Both the position numbers and the translations under genes were made by a program. A model generated the notes under the pieces. That model saw only the letters and a program-made list of their open reading frames with translations. It was not told the DNA's origin and searched no databases. A stretch of 64,000 nucleotides of DNA from Pseudobacillus wudalianchiensis (GTDB taxonomy: Bacteria > Bacillota > Bacilli > Bacillales > Domibacillaceae): positions 511,227 to 575,226 of the forward strand of contig NZ_MAYT01000001.1 of assembly GCF_001685015.1 (NCBI RefSeq), given 5' to 3'. This document shows, piece by piece, positions 32,879-42,199 of this stretch; the stretch's first letter is position 1; the number at the start of each line of letters is the position of its first letter.

Positions 32879-33940
32879 ATGAGTAAAGTAGATAAACTGC
32901 GTGCGCAAATGAAAACAGTGGGAATAGATGGCCTGCTTGTGATGAGTCCCTATAATCGCCGCTATGTGACAAACTTTACCGGCTCTGCGGGAGCAGCTCT
33001 TATTTCTGATGAGAAAGCTGTATTCATCACTGATTTCCGGTATGTAGAACAGGCTGGAAAACAAGCGGAAGAGTTTGAGATTGTTCAGCATAAAGGAACG
33101 CTGTATGAAGAAGTGGTGGCACAGGCGAAAAAACTAGGTATAAAGCGGCTTGGATTTGAAAAAGCGTACACGACTTTTCAAACTTATGAAACCCTCAAAA
33201 GCCTCTTTAAAGAAGAATTAGTGCCGGTCAGTGAATTGATTGAAAAATTGCGCTTGATTAAGGATAATTCAGAGATTAAGATATTAAAGGAAGCGGCCGA
33301 TATTGCTGATGCTGCCTTTAAACATATCATTGAGTTTATCAAGCCGGGAATGACCGAACTAGAGGTTTCCAACGAGCTGGAGTTCTTTATGAGAAAATGG
33401 GGAGCAACTTCTTCTTCCTTTGATACGATCGTAGCTTCCGGCAAACGATCCGCTCTGCCTCATGGTGTAGCGAGTGATAAGGTGATCGAAAAAGGCGATA
33501 TGGTGACATTGGATTACGGAGCTTATTATAAAGGATATGTTTCCGATATCACCCGGACCGTTGCAGTGGGAGAACCATCTGAACAAATGAAGGAAATTTA
33601 TCAGATTGTGCTGGATGCCCAGTTAAAAGGGATGGAGCAGATCAGAGGCGGCTTAACAGGAAAAGAAGCGGATGCTATTACTCGCGATTATATTACTGAA
33701 AAAGGATATGGGGAGTACTTTGGCCATTCAACCGGTCATGGCATCGGGCTCGAAGTTCATGAAGGGCCGGCACTTTCCTTCCGTTCTGATACGGTTCTGA
33801 AACCGGGAATGATTGTGACAGTTGAACCGGGTATTTACTTGCCAGGGGTTGGCGGTGTACGTATTGAAGATGATACGTTAATCACAGACACAGGCAATGA
33901 AACGTTCACGCATTCCACAAAAGATTTACTTATTCTTTAA
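32879..33940 (+). CDS. yqhT: Xaa-Pro aminopeptidase family protein
   Basis: An M24 metallopeptidase that removes N-terminal residues before proline. The two metal-binding Asp are in LDYGAYYKGYVSDITRT, the His in STGHGIGLEVHE, and the Glu in VEPGIYLPGVGG and GVRIEDD. Residues 1-120 form the creatinase-like N-domain. Starting at the ATG of 32879 after GGGAAGGGAG gives 353 residues; the frame is open further up. It lies just before efp, an order conserved in Bacillus. Confidence 0.92.
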   Translation: MSKVDKLRAQMKTVGIDGLLVMSPYNRRYVTNFTGSAGAALISDEKAVFITDFRYVEQAGKQAEEFEIVQHKGTLYEEVVAQAKKLGIKRLGFEKAYTTFQTYETLKSLFKEELVPVSELIEKLRLIKDNSEIKILKEAADIADAAFKHIIEFIKPGMTELEVSNELEFFMRKWGATSSSFDTIVASGKRSALPHGVASDKVIEKGDMVTLDYGAYYKGYVSDITRTVAVGEPSEQMKEIYQIVLDAQLKGMEQIRGGLTGKEADAITRDYITEKGYGEYFGHSTGHGIGLEVHEGPALSFRSDTVLKPGMIVTVEPGIYLPGVGGVRIEDDTLITDTGNETFTHSTKDLLIL

Positions 33941-33961
33941 GGAAACAGGAGGAAATACAAC

Positions 33962-34519
33962 ATGATTTCAGTAAACGATTTTCGTACAGGTTTAACGATT
34001 GAAGTAGACGGCGGTCTTTGGCGTGTAGTCGATTTCCAACACGTTAAGCCTGGTAAGGGAGCAGCTTTTGTTCGTTCTAAACTGCGCAACTTACGTAATG
34101 GCAGCATTCAAGAAAAAACATTCCGTGCAGGGGAAAAAGTTGAAAAAGCACAAATTGACCACCGTAGAATGCAATATCTCTATGCAAATGGTGATCAGCA
34201 CGTGTTCATGGACAATGAATCTTATGAGCAAATTGAATTGCCTGCTTCCCAAATTGAACATGAGTTGAAGTTTTTAAAAGAAAACATGGAAGTTTCCATT
34301 ATGATGTACCAAACAGAGACGCTTGGAGTCGATCTTCCAAATACAGTAGAATTGAAAGTTATTGAAACGGAGCCAGGTATTAAAGGCGACACAGCTTCAG
34401 GCGGAACAAAGCCAGCAACAGTTGAAACAGGCTTAACCGTTCAAGTGCCATTCTTCGTGAATGAAGGAGACGTTCTTGTCATTAATACAGATGATGGCAG
34501 CTATATTTCCCGTGCTTAA
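33962..34519 (+). CDS. efp: Translation elongation factor EF-P
   Basis: EF-P frees ribosomes stalled at proline runs. The 185 residues form three beta-barrel domains. The tip loop is [10 protein letters not shown] with Lys32, the residue modified in Bacillus (5-aminopentanol in B. subtilis). The C-terminal signature [17 protein letters not shown] is present. The ATG at 33962 follows AGGAGGAAA. It is 21 bases after yqhT. Confidence 0.96.
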   Translation: MISVNDFRTGLTIEVDGGLWRVVDFQHVKPGKGAAFVRSKLRNLRNGSIQEKTFRAGEKVEKAQIDHRRMQYLYANGDQHVFMDNESYEQIELPASQIEHELKFLKENMEVSIMMYQTETLGVDLPNTVELKVIETEPGIKGDTASGGTKPATVETGLTVQVPFFVNEGDVLVINTDDGSYISRA

Positions 34520-34534
34520 AAGCAAAAAGGACTG

Positions 34535-34709
34535 TTCCTTTTGAGGGCGGTTCAGAGTGTAGACAAAGTCTATGTTTAATTCCTCAGGCTAGTTGAAAAC
34601 GGTTGTCTTTCGAGGCGCGAAACTTGACAAGGAGCAGAGTGGCCATCAAGGTCATGAGCACCGCAGGCAGGCGGGCAACGAAGAAAGCGAGCATTTGACA
34701 ACAGCCTGG
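34535..34709. repeat. Intergenic structured element after efp
   Basis: About 175 bp between efp and its terminator have no gene. They are G+C-richer than other spacers here and contain paired motifs: GTAGAC with GTCTAT near the start, and CAGGCTAGTTG (34588) against CAACAGCCTG (34699) at the two ends. It may be a dispersed intergenic repeat or a folded RNA. I recall similar strings in other Bacillus genomes but cannot confirm. Confidence 0.4.
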
Positions 34710-34738
34710 ACCGTTCCTTTTTAGGAACGGTTTTTTTA
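34710..34738 (+). terminator. Terminator after efp
   Basis: ACCGTTCCT (34710-34718) pairs with AGGAACGGT (34723-34731), followed by seven T. Confidence 0.85.
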
Positions 34739-34878
34739 TTTATAGAGAAGATTTGCCAGCGATAATGAAATGGCCGGATGATTCCGGCCATTTTTTCTTT
34801 TAAGAAAATAGAGTCGGCATATCTTGAAATTCAGCACATACATTGAATAAAAAGGAGGAGAAAAAGGAGGAAGCGCCT

Positions 34879-35805
34879 ATGGAAACGATATATGCTTATT
34901 TGCCGCAAACATTGAAGGAAACCATCAATGCCATGCCATCCGAACTGAAAAGTCAAATTGAAGAAATCAGGGTGCGCATCGGCAAGCCGATCGAAGTGAT
35001 TGCTGGTCGCCCTTTTCACTTGTCTCATATAGTTACTCTTGAAGAAGGACAAGCTCTTGTTAATAAACTGAGTCAGCATTCTTTTTACGCGCTGGATGAA
35101 GAGTTAAGATGCGGCTATTTAACGATCGAGGGAGGTCATCGCGTTGGCTTGGCAGGAAAGGTCATTCTCGAAGAGGGAAAAGTAAAAGCGTTACGCTACC
35201 TTTCTTCTTTTAATTTAAGGATCGCCAGGGAAAAGCCGGGTGTTTGTTATCCGCTCATCCCCTGGCTTTTTGAGGGAAAGTGGAAAAATACATTAATTAT
35301 TGGAGCGCCACAAACGGGAAAAACAACATTGCTTCGGGATTTAGCAAGAACAGCCGCCACAGGGACCGGGATCAAGCAAAAGGATATAGCGCCTGTAAAA
35401 GTAGGCATTGTAGATGAACGTTCAGAAATTGCCGGTTGTGTAAAAGGAATTCCACAGCTTGATATCGGGCTGCGAACGGATATCCTGGATGCCTGTCCGA
35501 AAGCAGAGGGAATGATGATGATGATTCGTTCGATGAGTCCCGACGTATTGGTGGCCGATGAAATAGGCAGAGTGGAGGATGGACAGGCTGTAGCGGAAGC
35601 GATTAATGCGGGCATTACCTTAATCGCCACCGCTCACGGGTCCAGCTACAGTGAAGTCGTTCGCCGGCCGATCGTGCAGGCTATGATAGAAAGTGGAGCA
35701 TTTGAGCGATTCATCGAACTTTCTTCTGAAAAAGGAGTAAGGTCGTTTAAAGTGCTTGATCAATCTGGGCAGGAATTAATGTCTCCGGCAAGGATGGGAC
35801 AATGA
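34879..35805 (+). CDS. spoIIIAA: SpoIIIAA, ATPase of the mother-cell/forespore channel
   Basis: SpoIIIAA is the AAA-type ATPase of the A-Q channel that links mother cell and engulfed forespore, similar to secretion ATPases. Walker A is GAPQTGKTTLL and Walker B DVLVADEIG, with TAHGSSY after it. Starting at the ATG of 34879 after AAAGGAGG gives 308 residues. It heads the eight-gene spoIIIA operon, transcribed in the mother cell by sigma-E in B. subtilis; I could not pick out the promoter with confidence. Confidence 0.95.
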   Translation: METIYAYLPQTLKETINAMPSELKSQIEEIRVRIGKPIEVIAGRPFHLSHIVTLEEGQALVNKLSQHSFYALDEELRCGYLTIEGGHRVGLAGKVILEEGKVKALRYLSSFNLRIAREKPGVCYPLIPWLFEGKWKNTLIIGAPQTGKTTLLRDLARTAATGTGIKQKDIAPVKVGIVDERSEIAGCVKGIPQLDIGLRTDILDACPKAEGMMMMIRSMSPDVLVADEIGRVEDGQAVAEAINAGITLIATAHGSSYSEVVRRPIVQAMIESGAFERFIELSSEKGVRSFKVLDQSGQELMSPARMGQ

Positions 35806-36314
35806 AGTGGATAGGAGCGCTGCTTATACTATTTTCTTCTTTTTGCATCGGTATGGAGCAGTCGAAAAAATTAGGTGACAGGCCAAAGCAAATCCGTTTC
35901 ATTCGCTCTGCCTTGCAAACACTAGAAGCCGAGATCGTATATGGGTTTACTCCCTTACACGAATCAGCCAGAAAGCTGTCTGAACGGCTGCCGCCGCCGA
36001 TAAATGAATTGTTTGCTTTATTTAGCGAGCTGTTAACATCGACAGAATTGGATGCAAAGGAAGCATGGAAAAAGAGTTTGGCGGCTATTTGGCCTAAAAC
36101 AGCCTTAATGGAAAGCGAACGAGCGATCCTTTTAGAATTTGGAGAAACGGTTGGCAAGCATGATCGTAAGACCGAGCAGAAACAAATTCTTGTCACGCTG
36201 AAGCATTTGGAGCGTCAGGAAGAAGAAGCCTATGAAAAGCAAAAAAGATACGGGAAAATGCTGAGAAGTTTGAGTGTAATGGGCGGTCTGTTAATCGTGC
36301 TTCTGCTGTTTTAG
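35802..36314 (+). CDS. spoIIIAB: SpoIIIAB, channel component
   Basis: It overlaps spoIIIAA by four bases (ATGA). The 170 residues have an N-terminal helix (WIGALLILFSSFCIGMEQS), a helical soluble domain with RSALQTLEAEIVYGFTPL, and a C-terminal helix (LSVMGGLLIVLLLF). This is the GspF-like membrane partner of the channel ATPase. Confidence 0.93.
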   Translation: MKWIGALLILFSSFCIGMEQSKKLGDRPKQIRFIRSALQTLEAEIVYGFTPLHESARKLSERLPPPINELFALFSELLTSTELDAKEAWKKSLAAIWPKTALMESERAILLEFGETVGKHDRKTEQKQILVTLKHLERQEEEAYEKQKRYGKMLRSLSVMGGLLIVLLLF

Positions 36315-36331
36315 CAGAAAGGAGGAAGAAA

Positions 36332-36535
36332 ATGGGCATTGAGGTGGAAATGATTTTTAAAATTGCCGGTGTCGGTTTAGTCGTCGCATTCCTCCATACG
36401 ATTCTCGAACAGGTAGGAAAGAAAGAATATGCCCAATGGGTGACGCTGCTGGGTTTCGTCTATATTTTATTTTTGATCGTTTCCATCATAGAGGAATTGT
36501 TTGACAAGATTAGGGAAGTATTTTTATTTCACTGA
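36332..36535 (+). CDS. spoIIIAC: SpoIIIAC, small membrane channel protein
   Basis: A 67-residue protein with two helices (IFKIAGVGLVVAFLHTILEQ and WVTLLGFVYILFLIVSII). The ATG at 36332 follows AAAGGAGGAAG. It is the normal size and lies in the expected place in the operon. Confidence 0.93.
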   Translation: MGIEVEMIFKIAGVGLVVAFLHTILEQVGKKEYAQWVTLLGFVYILFLIVSIIEELFDKIREVFLFH

Positions 36536-36550
36536 CGGGAGAGGAGAACC

Positions 36551-36943
36551 ATTGAAATTATCCAAGTAGCTGCTGTTGTTCTTGTGACAGTTTTTTTGGC
36601 TCTTCTCTTACAGGAACAACAGCCGATCTTCGCTTTTTTACTCGTAATGTTTGTTGGAAGCGGGTTATTTTTATTTTTAGCTGACAGGATTGCTGAGATC
36701 ATTCTGATGATTAAAAAGCTGGCCGCACAGGCTGAAGTGGAGTTTGTGTATGTAGAAACGATTTTAAAAATCATTGGTATTTCTTATATTGCTGAGTTTG
36801 CATCCCAAATTACGAAAGATGCCGGGCAGGAAGCGTTAGCCGCTAAAATGGAGCTCGCGGGAAAGGTCATTATTTTATCGATGGCGATCCCGATTTTAAC
36901 GATTTTGATAGAAACGATTTTAACGATGCTTCCAGGAAAATAG
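36551..36943 (+). CDS. spoIIIAD: SpoIIIAD, membrane channel protein, probable AUU start
   Basis: SpoIIIAD is a three- to four-helix membrane part of the sporulation channel. The only in-frame ATG/GTG/TTG after the spoIIIAC stop is a GTG at 36584, but that lies inside the first helix. Beginning at ATT 36551 restores the full helix (EIIQVAAVVLVTVFLALLLQEQQP) and 130 residues, close to the family length of about 133. Ribosome sites GGGAG and GGAG sit nine and four bases ahead. I therefore infer translation from AUU. Confidence 0.85.
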   Translation: MEIIQVAAVVLVTVFLALLLQEQQPIFAFLLVMFVGSGLFLFLADRIAEIILMIKKLAAQAEVEFVYVETILKIIGISYIAEFASQITKDAGQEALAAKMELAGKVIILSMAIPILTILIETILTMLPGK

Positions 36944-37039
36944 GTTAGCCGAAAGCTGCTCTAAAGCTATTTAACTATATTTTCCACCAGGAAGCAGCAA
37001 CAGGCAGAGAAGAGAGGGATGGAGGAAGGCGGTGAAACG

Positions 37040-38227
37040 ATGCGGCTCTGTCAAAAAATCGCTTTACTGTTTCTGGTGCTTTTTCTCCCTGCCGCTGCTT
37101 CCGTGCAGGCAGAACAGGAAGAAAAGGAAAGTCCGGATATTGGAGCGGTCGCTGAAGAACAGCTTGGGCAGCTTGGCATGAATGATCTGTCTGTCTATTG
37201 GGATCAGCTTTTAAAAACATACGGACAATATTTACCCGAAACAGAACGGCAGCCGCTCACAGATCTTTTCAAAGAGGGACAAGCCTTTTCTTTCAGCACT
37301 TGGGCGAAAGGGCTGTTGAGCTTTGTTTTCCACGAACTGTATGCGAATGGAAAACTGCTTGGCACCCTTATTCTTTTAACCGTCTTTTCTGTTTTTTTGC
37401 AAATTCTCCAAAATGCCTTTGAGCAGGGAACTGTCGGCAAAACAGCCTATAGCGTCGTGCTGATCGTGCTGCTTATTTTGGCGCTAAACAGCTTTCGGCT
37501 GGCAATGGAGTATGCGACAGAGGCGGTTGACCAAATGATCCAGTTTTTATTGGCGCTCATGCCGATTTTGCTGGCACTCTTAGCTTCAACAGGGGGAGCT
37601 ATTTCAGCTACTGTTTTTCATCCATTTCTGCTGTTTTTAATGAATATTAGCGGACTGGTCATTCAAAAGGTAGTGTTACCGCTATTATTTTTCTCTACCT
37701 TATTGAGTGTTGTTAGTTTGTTTTCTACTCATTATAAAGCTACGAAGCTGGCTGACTTGCTTCGTCATTGGAGTGTTGGACTCTTAAGTGCTTTCATGGC
37801 GATCTATTTAGCGATTGTATCCATTCAGGGATCGGCAGCAGCAGTAGCAGATGGTTTAGCTATCCGGACAGCTAAATTTTTTGCCGGAAACTTTATTCCG
37901 GTTGTTGGAAAGATGTTTACGGAAGCGGCAGATACTGTGATGAGCGCTTCTCTGCTTTTAAAAAACACGATTGGAATTGCAGGGGCCGGAATTTTGCTGC
38001 TTATCGTCGCTTTTCCAGCCTTAAAAATTTTTGCACTTGTCTTAGTGTATAAGATTGCTGGTGCTATTTTACAGCCGCTTGGCGATGAAACGATCACAGA
38101 GTGCCTGGAGATTATCGGCAAAAATATGACCTATGTGTTTGCAGCGTTGGTGATTGTTTCTTTTATGTTTCTTTTATCTATCGTTATTTTGGTCGCTGCT
38201 AGTAATGTGACGATGATGATTCGTTGA
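37040..38227 (+). CDS. spoIIIAE: SpoIIIAE, polytopic channel protein
   Basis: The largest integral membrane protein of the spoIIIA channel. It has a signal peptide (LLFLVLFLPAAASVQAE), an external N-terminal stretch of ~90 residues, then about seven helices (residues ~100-390). The ATG at 37040 follows AAGGCGGTG, giving 395 residues. An ATG at 37019 lacks spacing from its ribosome site. Confidence 0.93.
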   Translation: MRLCQKIALLFLVLFLPAAASVQAEQEEKESPDIGAVAEEQLGQLGMNDLSVYWDQLLKTYGQYLPETERQPLTDLFKEGQAFSFSTWAKGLLSFVFHELYANGKLLGTLILLTVFSVFLQILQNAFEQGTVGKTAYSVVLIVLLILALNSFRLAMEYATEAVDQMIQFLLALMPILLALLASTGGAISATVFHPFLLFLMNISGLVIQKVVLPLLFFSTLLSVVSLFSTHYKATKLADLLRHWSVGLLSAFMAIYLAIVSIQGSAAAVADGLAIRTAKFFAGNFIPVVGKMFTEAADTVMSASLLLKNTIGIAGAGILLLIVAFPALKIFALVLVYKIAGAILQPLGDETITECLEIIGKNMTYVFAALVIVSFMFLLSIVILVAASNVTMMIR

Positions 38228-38244
38228 AGAAGGGAACGAGCTTC

Positions 38245-38856
38245 ATGAGTTTTTTTACTAATTGGTTAGAAAGTATCATTGCTTTTCTTTTACTGGCTGC
38301 CGTGGTGGATTTGCTTCTGCCTTCTAATCGCTTTCAGCAGTATGCCAAAGTGGTAATTGGACTGCTTTTATTGTTTGTTATGCTGCAGCCGATATGGAAA
38401 ATACTTTCTGTCAATATCGAAGAAAAGCTTGCGGGATGGGCAGATAGCACGATAACGGATCAGCAGGCGGCTACAGCAGCTATCAGTAAACAGAGTAGCC
38501 TAGAATCCTCTAAGGAACTATTTATTTTAAAAGAAAGCGAACAGCAGCTGCAAGCACTTGTCGAAAATGATCTTAAACAAACGTTTCACAAAGAGATCGT
38601 GGACATCAATATTCAAGTGGAAAAATGGGAGAATTCCTTGCCAAAAAACATTGAGCGCATTGACGTCTATATGGCCCCAGTTTCGGATCGTGCGGGCAAA
38701 GAGTATGTCAAAGAAATTAGCATTGACGCTTCTAAGCAGACAGAGCCGGGGCAAAAAGAAGAGAGAGAGTTAGCTTCTTTTCTCTCAAAAAAGTGGAATA
38801 TTCCAACAGAGCAATTGAATATTCATATGGTAGAGGAGGGGGACAGCCTTGGTTGA
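38245..38856 (+). CDS. spoIIIAF: SpoIIIAF, channel ring component
   Basis: Two N-terminal helices (IIAFLLLAAVVDLLLP and VVIGLLLLFVMLQPIW) precede a ring-building-motif-like domain outside the membrane with a predicted coiled part (ESSKELFILKESEQQLQALV). The ATG at 38245 follows AAGGGA; the frame is open from 38224, overlapping the spoIIIAE stop. The product is 203 residues. Confidence 0.92.
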   Translation: MSFFTNWLESIIAFLLLAAVVDLLLPSNRFQQYAKVVIGLLLLFVMLQPIWKILSVNIEEKLAGWADSTITDQQAATAAISKQSSLESSKELFILKESEQQLQALVENDLKQTFHKEIVDINIQVEKWENSLPKNIERIDVYMAPVSDRAGKEYVKEISIDASKQTEPGQKEERELASFLSKKWNIPTEQLNIHMVEEGDSLG

Positions 38857-39481
38857 CCGTAAAAGCCGCTTTAAGTGGCTGCAATCCTTAATCCCATCTA
38901 AAAAAAGCGGAGAGGAGAAAACAGCTAACAAGGCAAAGTGGATGGCCATTGCCGCCATTATCGGCATTAGTTTTATGCTTTTAAGTGATTTAAAGGATAG
39001 GAAAGAAATAAACGCTGTCCTCCCGCAAGACTCTTCTGAGGAGGGGAATAAACAAGCCGCGTCTACACCGGATGATTTTGAAGCCGCCTATGAGAGAGAG
39101 CTTACCGCTGCTTTAGAGCAAATCGCTGGTGTCAGCAATGTGACAGTCGTTGTCACGATCGAAGCGTCTGAGAGAAAGGTATTTGAGAAGAATACAGCTG
39201 TTAAAACCCAGGAAACGAAGGAGCAGGACAAGAGAGGGGGAGAACGCACGATTACAGACCAGACAAGAGATGAAAATTTGGTAATGGTAAAAGAGGATGG
39301 TGGGGAAGCGCCGGTTATTCTAGAAATGAAAAAGCCTGATATTCGCGGTGTACTTGTTGTGGCTGAAGGAGCTGAAAACATTCAAGTGAAAAAGTGGATC
39401 ATTGAATCCGTAACAAGGGTGTTAAATGTGCCAAGTCATCGTGTGGCAGTCATGCCGAAAAAACCAAAGGAGGATGCTTAA
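38849..39481 (+). CDS. spoIIIAG: SpoIIIAG, channel ring protein
   Basis: SpoIIIAG forms the large ring in the space between mother cell and forespore. One helix (WMAIAAIIGISFMLLS) is followed by the soluble ring domain with EQIAGVSNVTVVVTIEAS and IRGVLVVAEGAENIQVK. The TTG at 38849 follows GGAGGGGG and overlaps spoIIIAF by eight bases. At 210 residues it is the usual size. Confidence 0.93.
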   Translation: MVDRKSRFKWLQSLIPSKKSGEEKTANKAKWMAIAAIIGISFMLLSDLKDRKEINAVLPQDSSEEGNKQAASTPDDFEAAYERELTAALEQIAGVSNVTVVVTIEASERKVFEKNTAVKTQETKEQDKRGGERTITDQTRDENLVMVKEDGGEAPVILEMKKPDIRGVLVVAEGAENIQVKKWIIESVTRVLNVPSHRVAVMPKKPKEDA

Positions 39482-40072
39482 ATGCTATTAAAAAAACAAA
39501 CTGTCTGGCTGCTGACAATGCTAAGCCTAGTTGTTGTTCTATCAGTCTACTATATTACCTCGCCGGAGCAGCTGTCGCCGGAGACAGCTTCACCTGTGGA
39601 AGAGGGAGAGTTAACGACTGAAGTGATGGAGAAAAAAGTAGACGGCAGTCAAACGGCTGTGAAAGAAACGAAGAATGCAGCAGGAGATAAGCAGACAGCT
39701 ATTATTACAGAATCGGCTGGTGATGAAGCGTTTGATATGCTTCGCATGGAAATGGAGGATGACCGCAACAAGATGAAAGAGGAGTTGACAGCGAAAGTAG
39801 CATCGGCTGAATTATCAGCAGAAGATAAAAATGCAGCCTATGAAGAAATGGAGAAGCTGACAGAACTAGCGACAAAAGAAAATTTATTGGAGACACTCAT
39901 TAAGTCCAAAGGATATTCAGATGCTCTCGTCCGGGCAGATGGAGAGAATGTTCGGATTACAGTTAAGTCCAATGAGCATTCAGCGGCCGCGGCCAATGAT
40001 ATTATTCGGCTAGTAAGGGACGAGCTTGGTAAGCAGCAGCCGGTCGCTGTTGAGTTCCAGCCGGTTAAGTAA
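39482..40072 (+). CDS. spoIIIAH: SpoIIIAH, mother-cell channel ring protein
   Basis: SpoIIIAH binds forespore SpoIIQ across the intermembrane space. An N-terminal helix (VWLLTMLSLVVVLSVYYI) anchors a polar stretch and the C-terminal YscJ/FliF-like domain (ENLLETLIKSKGYSDALVRAD). The ATG directly follows the spoIIIAG stop. The product is 196 residues; it closes the operon before a terminator. Confidence 0.94.
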   Translation: MLLKKQTVWLLTMLSLVVVLSVYYITSPEQLSPETASPVEEGELTTEVMEKKVDGSQTAVKETKNAAGDKQTAIITESAGDEAFDMLRMEMEDDRNKMKEELTAKVASAELSAEDKNAAYEEMEKLTELATKENLLETLIKSKGYSDALVRADGENVRITVKSNEHSAAAANDIIRLVRDELGKQQPVAVEFQPVK

Positions 40073-40107
40073 AGACGAACCTAATCTGTTTTTTACTCAT
40101 CAAAAGA

Positions 40108-40155
40108 ACTCCTGTTAGGACTGGCAGTGATCAGTTTTGGCAGGAGTTTTTTTAT
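40108..40155 (+). terminator. Terminator of the spoIIIA operon
   Basis: AACTCCTG pairs with CAGGAGTT and is followed by seven T; the inner part (ACTGGCAGTGATCAGTTTTGG) can add base pairs. Confidence 0.75.
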
Positions 40156-40253
40156 CAAAGAGCTTTTTGTTTTTTCTAAAAGTAAGATTTTTTATTTCAT
40201 CTTTTTAAAAAAAGGGCTAAAATGAACAATACAAGCTTCAATTAACTTTTCAG

Positions 40254-40283
40254 TTGAAGTTCCGCTAGATATTATCGTAAGAT
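40254..40283 (+). promoter_or_regulatory. Likely sigma-A promoter of accBC
   Basis: TTGAAG (40254-40259) and TAAGAT (40278-40283) are separated by 18 bp and lie about 40 bp before accB. Confidence 0.55.
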
Positions 40284-40284
40284 A

Positions 40285-40302
40285 TTAGTATCTAGTCATA
40301 AT
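40285..40302 (+). promoter_or_regulatory. FapR-like operator at the accBC start site
   Basis: TTAGTATCTAGTCATAAT overlaps the expected transcription start. Its left half (TTAGTA) equals a FapR half-site and the right half keeps four of six positions. FapR represses lipid synthesis genes and is released by malonyl-CoA, the product of this enzyme. The match is partial, so this is tentative. Confidence 0.4.
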
Positions 40303-40323
40303 CTTTCAAGGGGTGTCCAATGA

Positions 40324-40824
40324 ATGAAAGTACAGGAAATTAGAGAAATTATTAAGCTTGTTGACCAATCGTCAATTGAAGAGTTTGTATTTGAATCTGA
40401 AGGCAGCAAAGTAGAAATCAAGAAACATTCAGGCGTTACATATTCAGCTGCGCCACAGATAGCTCCTGTACAAGAGCCCGTAGCCGCTCCTGTACAAGCT
40501 GCTCCGCCTGCGCCAGCAGTAGCACCGGTTGTTCAGGAAGCACCAGTACAAGAAGCTCCAAAGCCAGCTGCTGCAGATCAAAACTTACATAAAATCACTT
40601 CTCCTATGGTAGGAACATTTTATCAATCGCCTTCTCCAGATGCCGAGGCTTATGTAAAAGCAGGATCAAAAGTTTCAACAGATACAGTCGTATGTATTGT
40701 AGAGGCTATGAAGCTGTTCAATGAAATTGAAGCGGAAGTAGACGGAGAAATTGTAGAGGTTCTTGTAAAGGACGGCCAGCTAGTAGAGTATGGACAGCCG
40801 TTATTTTTAGTGAAACCTCAATAA
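40324..40824 (+). CDS. accB: Biotin carboxyl carrier protein of acetyl-CoA carboxylase
   Basis: AccB carries the biotin that ferries CO2 between AccC and AccDA. The biotin is attached at Lys130 in VEAMKLFNE. Residues 41-85 are a flexible Ala/Pro linker, preceded by the N-terminal dimer part. The ATG at 40324 follows AAGGGGTG. It forms an operon with accC 13 bases on. The length (166 aa) is normal. Confidence 0.95.
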   Translation: MKVQEIREIIKLVDQSSIEEFVFESEGSKVEIKKHSGVTYSAAPQIAPVQEPVAAPVQAAPPAPAVAPVVQEAPVQEAPKPAAADQNLHKITSPMVGTFYQSPSPDAEAYVKAGSKVSTDTVVCIVEAMKLFNEIEAEVDGEIVEVLVKDGQLVEYGQPLFLVKPQ

Positions 40825-40837
40825 GGGAGAGAGCGGA

Positions 40838-42196
40838 ATGATTAAGAAGTTATTAATTGCCAACCGCGGCGAAATTGCAGTACGGATCATCCGTGCCTGT
40901 AAAGAACTCGATGTGGAAACGGTAGCGGTGTATTCTGAAGCCGATAAGGAAGCTCTCCATGTTCAGCTTGCTGATGAAGCGTACTGTATTGGGCCGACAG
41001 CTTCTAAAGACAGCTATTTGAATTTCACGAATATTATTAGCGTGGCTAAGCTAACGAATTGTGATGCCATTCATCCGGGATATGGCTTTTTGGCAGAAAA
41101 TGCGGACTTTGCTGAGCTATGCCGTGAATGTAACATTATTTTTGTTGGTCCGTCACCAGAAGCCATTACTCAAATGGGAACGAAAGATGTAGCACGCGAG
41201 ACGATGAAAAAAGCTGGCGTGCCGATTGTGCCAGGTTCACCTGGAATCATTCCATCGATCGAAGACGGTCTTTCAATCGCTGCTGATATTGGTTATCCTG
41301 TCATTATTAAAGCAACGGCAGGCGGCGGCGGAAAAGGAATCCGTGTAGCACGAAATGAAGAAGAGCTGAAAAAAGGCATTAACATGACTCAGCAGGAAGC
41401 GGCTACTGCATTCGGAAATCCTGGTGTATATTTAGAAAAATTCATTGAAGATTTTCGTCATGTAGAAATTCAAGTAGTTGCCGATACGTATGGCCACGTG
41501 ATTCATCTTGGAGAACGTGACTGTACGATTCAGCGTCGTATGCAAAAATTGCTCGAAGAAACACCTTCACCGGCATTAGACGCCAAAACCCGCGAGGAAA
41601 TGGGAAATGCCGCTGTTAAAGCAGCACAAGCTGTTAATTATACAGGGGCAGGAACGGTGGAATTCATTTATGACTACCAGGAAAGAAAATTCTACTTCAT
41701 GGAAATGAATACCCGTATTCAAGTAGAACATCCTGTAACTGAAATGGTAACGGGCGTGGATTTGATTAAAGAACAAATCCGAATTGCGTCAGGAGAAGAG
41801 TTGTCTTTGACACAGGAAGAGGTAGAATTTACAGGCTGGTCGATCGAATGCCGTATTAATGCCGAGAACCCTGAGAAGAACTTCATGCCTTCTCCAGGAA
41901 GAATTACAGATTATATGCCGCCGGGTGGTTTCGGTGTCCGTGTGGATTCTGCTGCCTACCCAGGGTACATGATTCCGCCATACTATGATTCCATGATCGC
42001 TAAATTAATCACCTATGGTGCAACTCGTGAAGAAGCGATTGCCCGTATGAAAAGAGCGTTGAGTGAGTTTGTGATTGAAGGTATCCATACGACGATTCCA
42101 TTCCACTTAAGATTGCTTGAGCATGATCAGTTTGTTGAAGGAGAATTTAATACGAAGTTTCTTGAAAAGTATGATGTAATGAAAACGGAGGTGTAA
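40838..42196 (+). CDS. accC: Biotin carboxylase subunit of acetyl-CoA carboxylase
   Basis: AccC uses ATP and bicarbonate to carboxylate biotin on AccB, the first step of fatty-acid synthesis. Motifs: [15 protein letters not shown] at the front, the ATP-grasp glycine loop [19 protein letters not shown] and [13 protein letters not shown]. The 452 residues are full length. It overlaps nothing; yqhY follows after three bases. Confidence 0.95.
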   Translation: MIKKLLIANRGEIAVRIIRACKELDVETVAVYSEADKEALHVQLADEAYCIGPTASKDSYLNFTNIISVAKLTNCDAIHPGYGFLAENADFAELCRECNIIFVGPSPEAITQMGTKDVARETMKKAGVPIVPGSPGIIPSIEDGLSIAADIGYPVIIKATAGGGGKGIRVARNEEELKKGINMTQQEAATAFGNPGVYLEKFIEDFRHVEIQVVADTYGHVIHLGERDCTIQRRMQKLLEETPSPALDAKTREEMGNAAVKAAQAVNYTGAGTVEFIYDYQERKFYFMEMNTRIQVEHPVTEMVTGVDLIKEQIRIASGEELSLTQEEVEFTGWSIECRINAENPEKNFMPSPGRITDYMPPGGFGVRVDSAAYPGYMIPPYYDSMIAKLITYGATREEAIARMKRALSEFVIEGIHTTIPFHLRLLEHDQFVEGEFNTKFLEKYDVMKTEV

Positions 42197-42199
42197 AGA

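Noticed and set aside
34576-34791. 71-codon minus-strand frame after efp
   Set aside because: It spans the structured intergenic element and the efp terminator and has no ribosome site.
35247-35630. 127-codon minus-strand frame opposite spoIIIAA
   Set aside because: Shadow frame of a well-supported gene.
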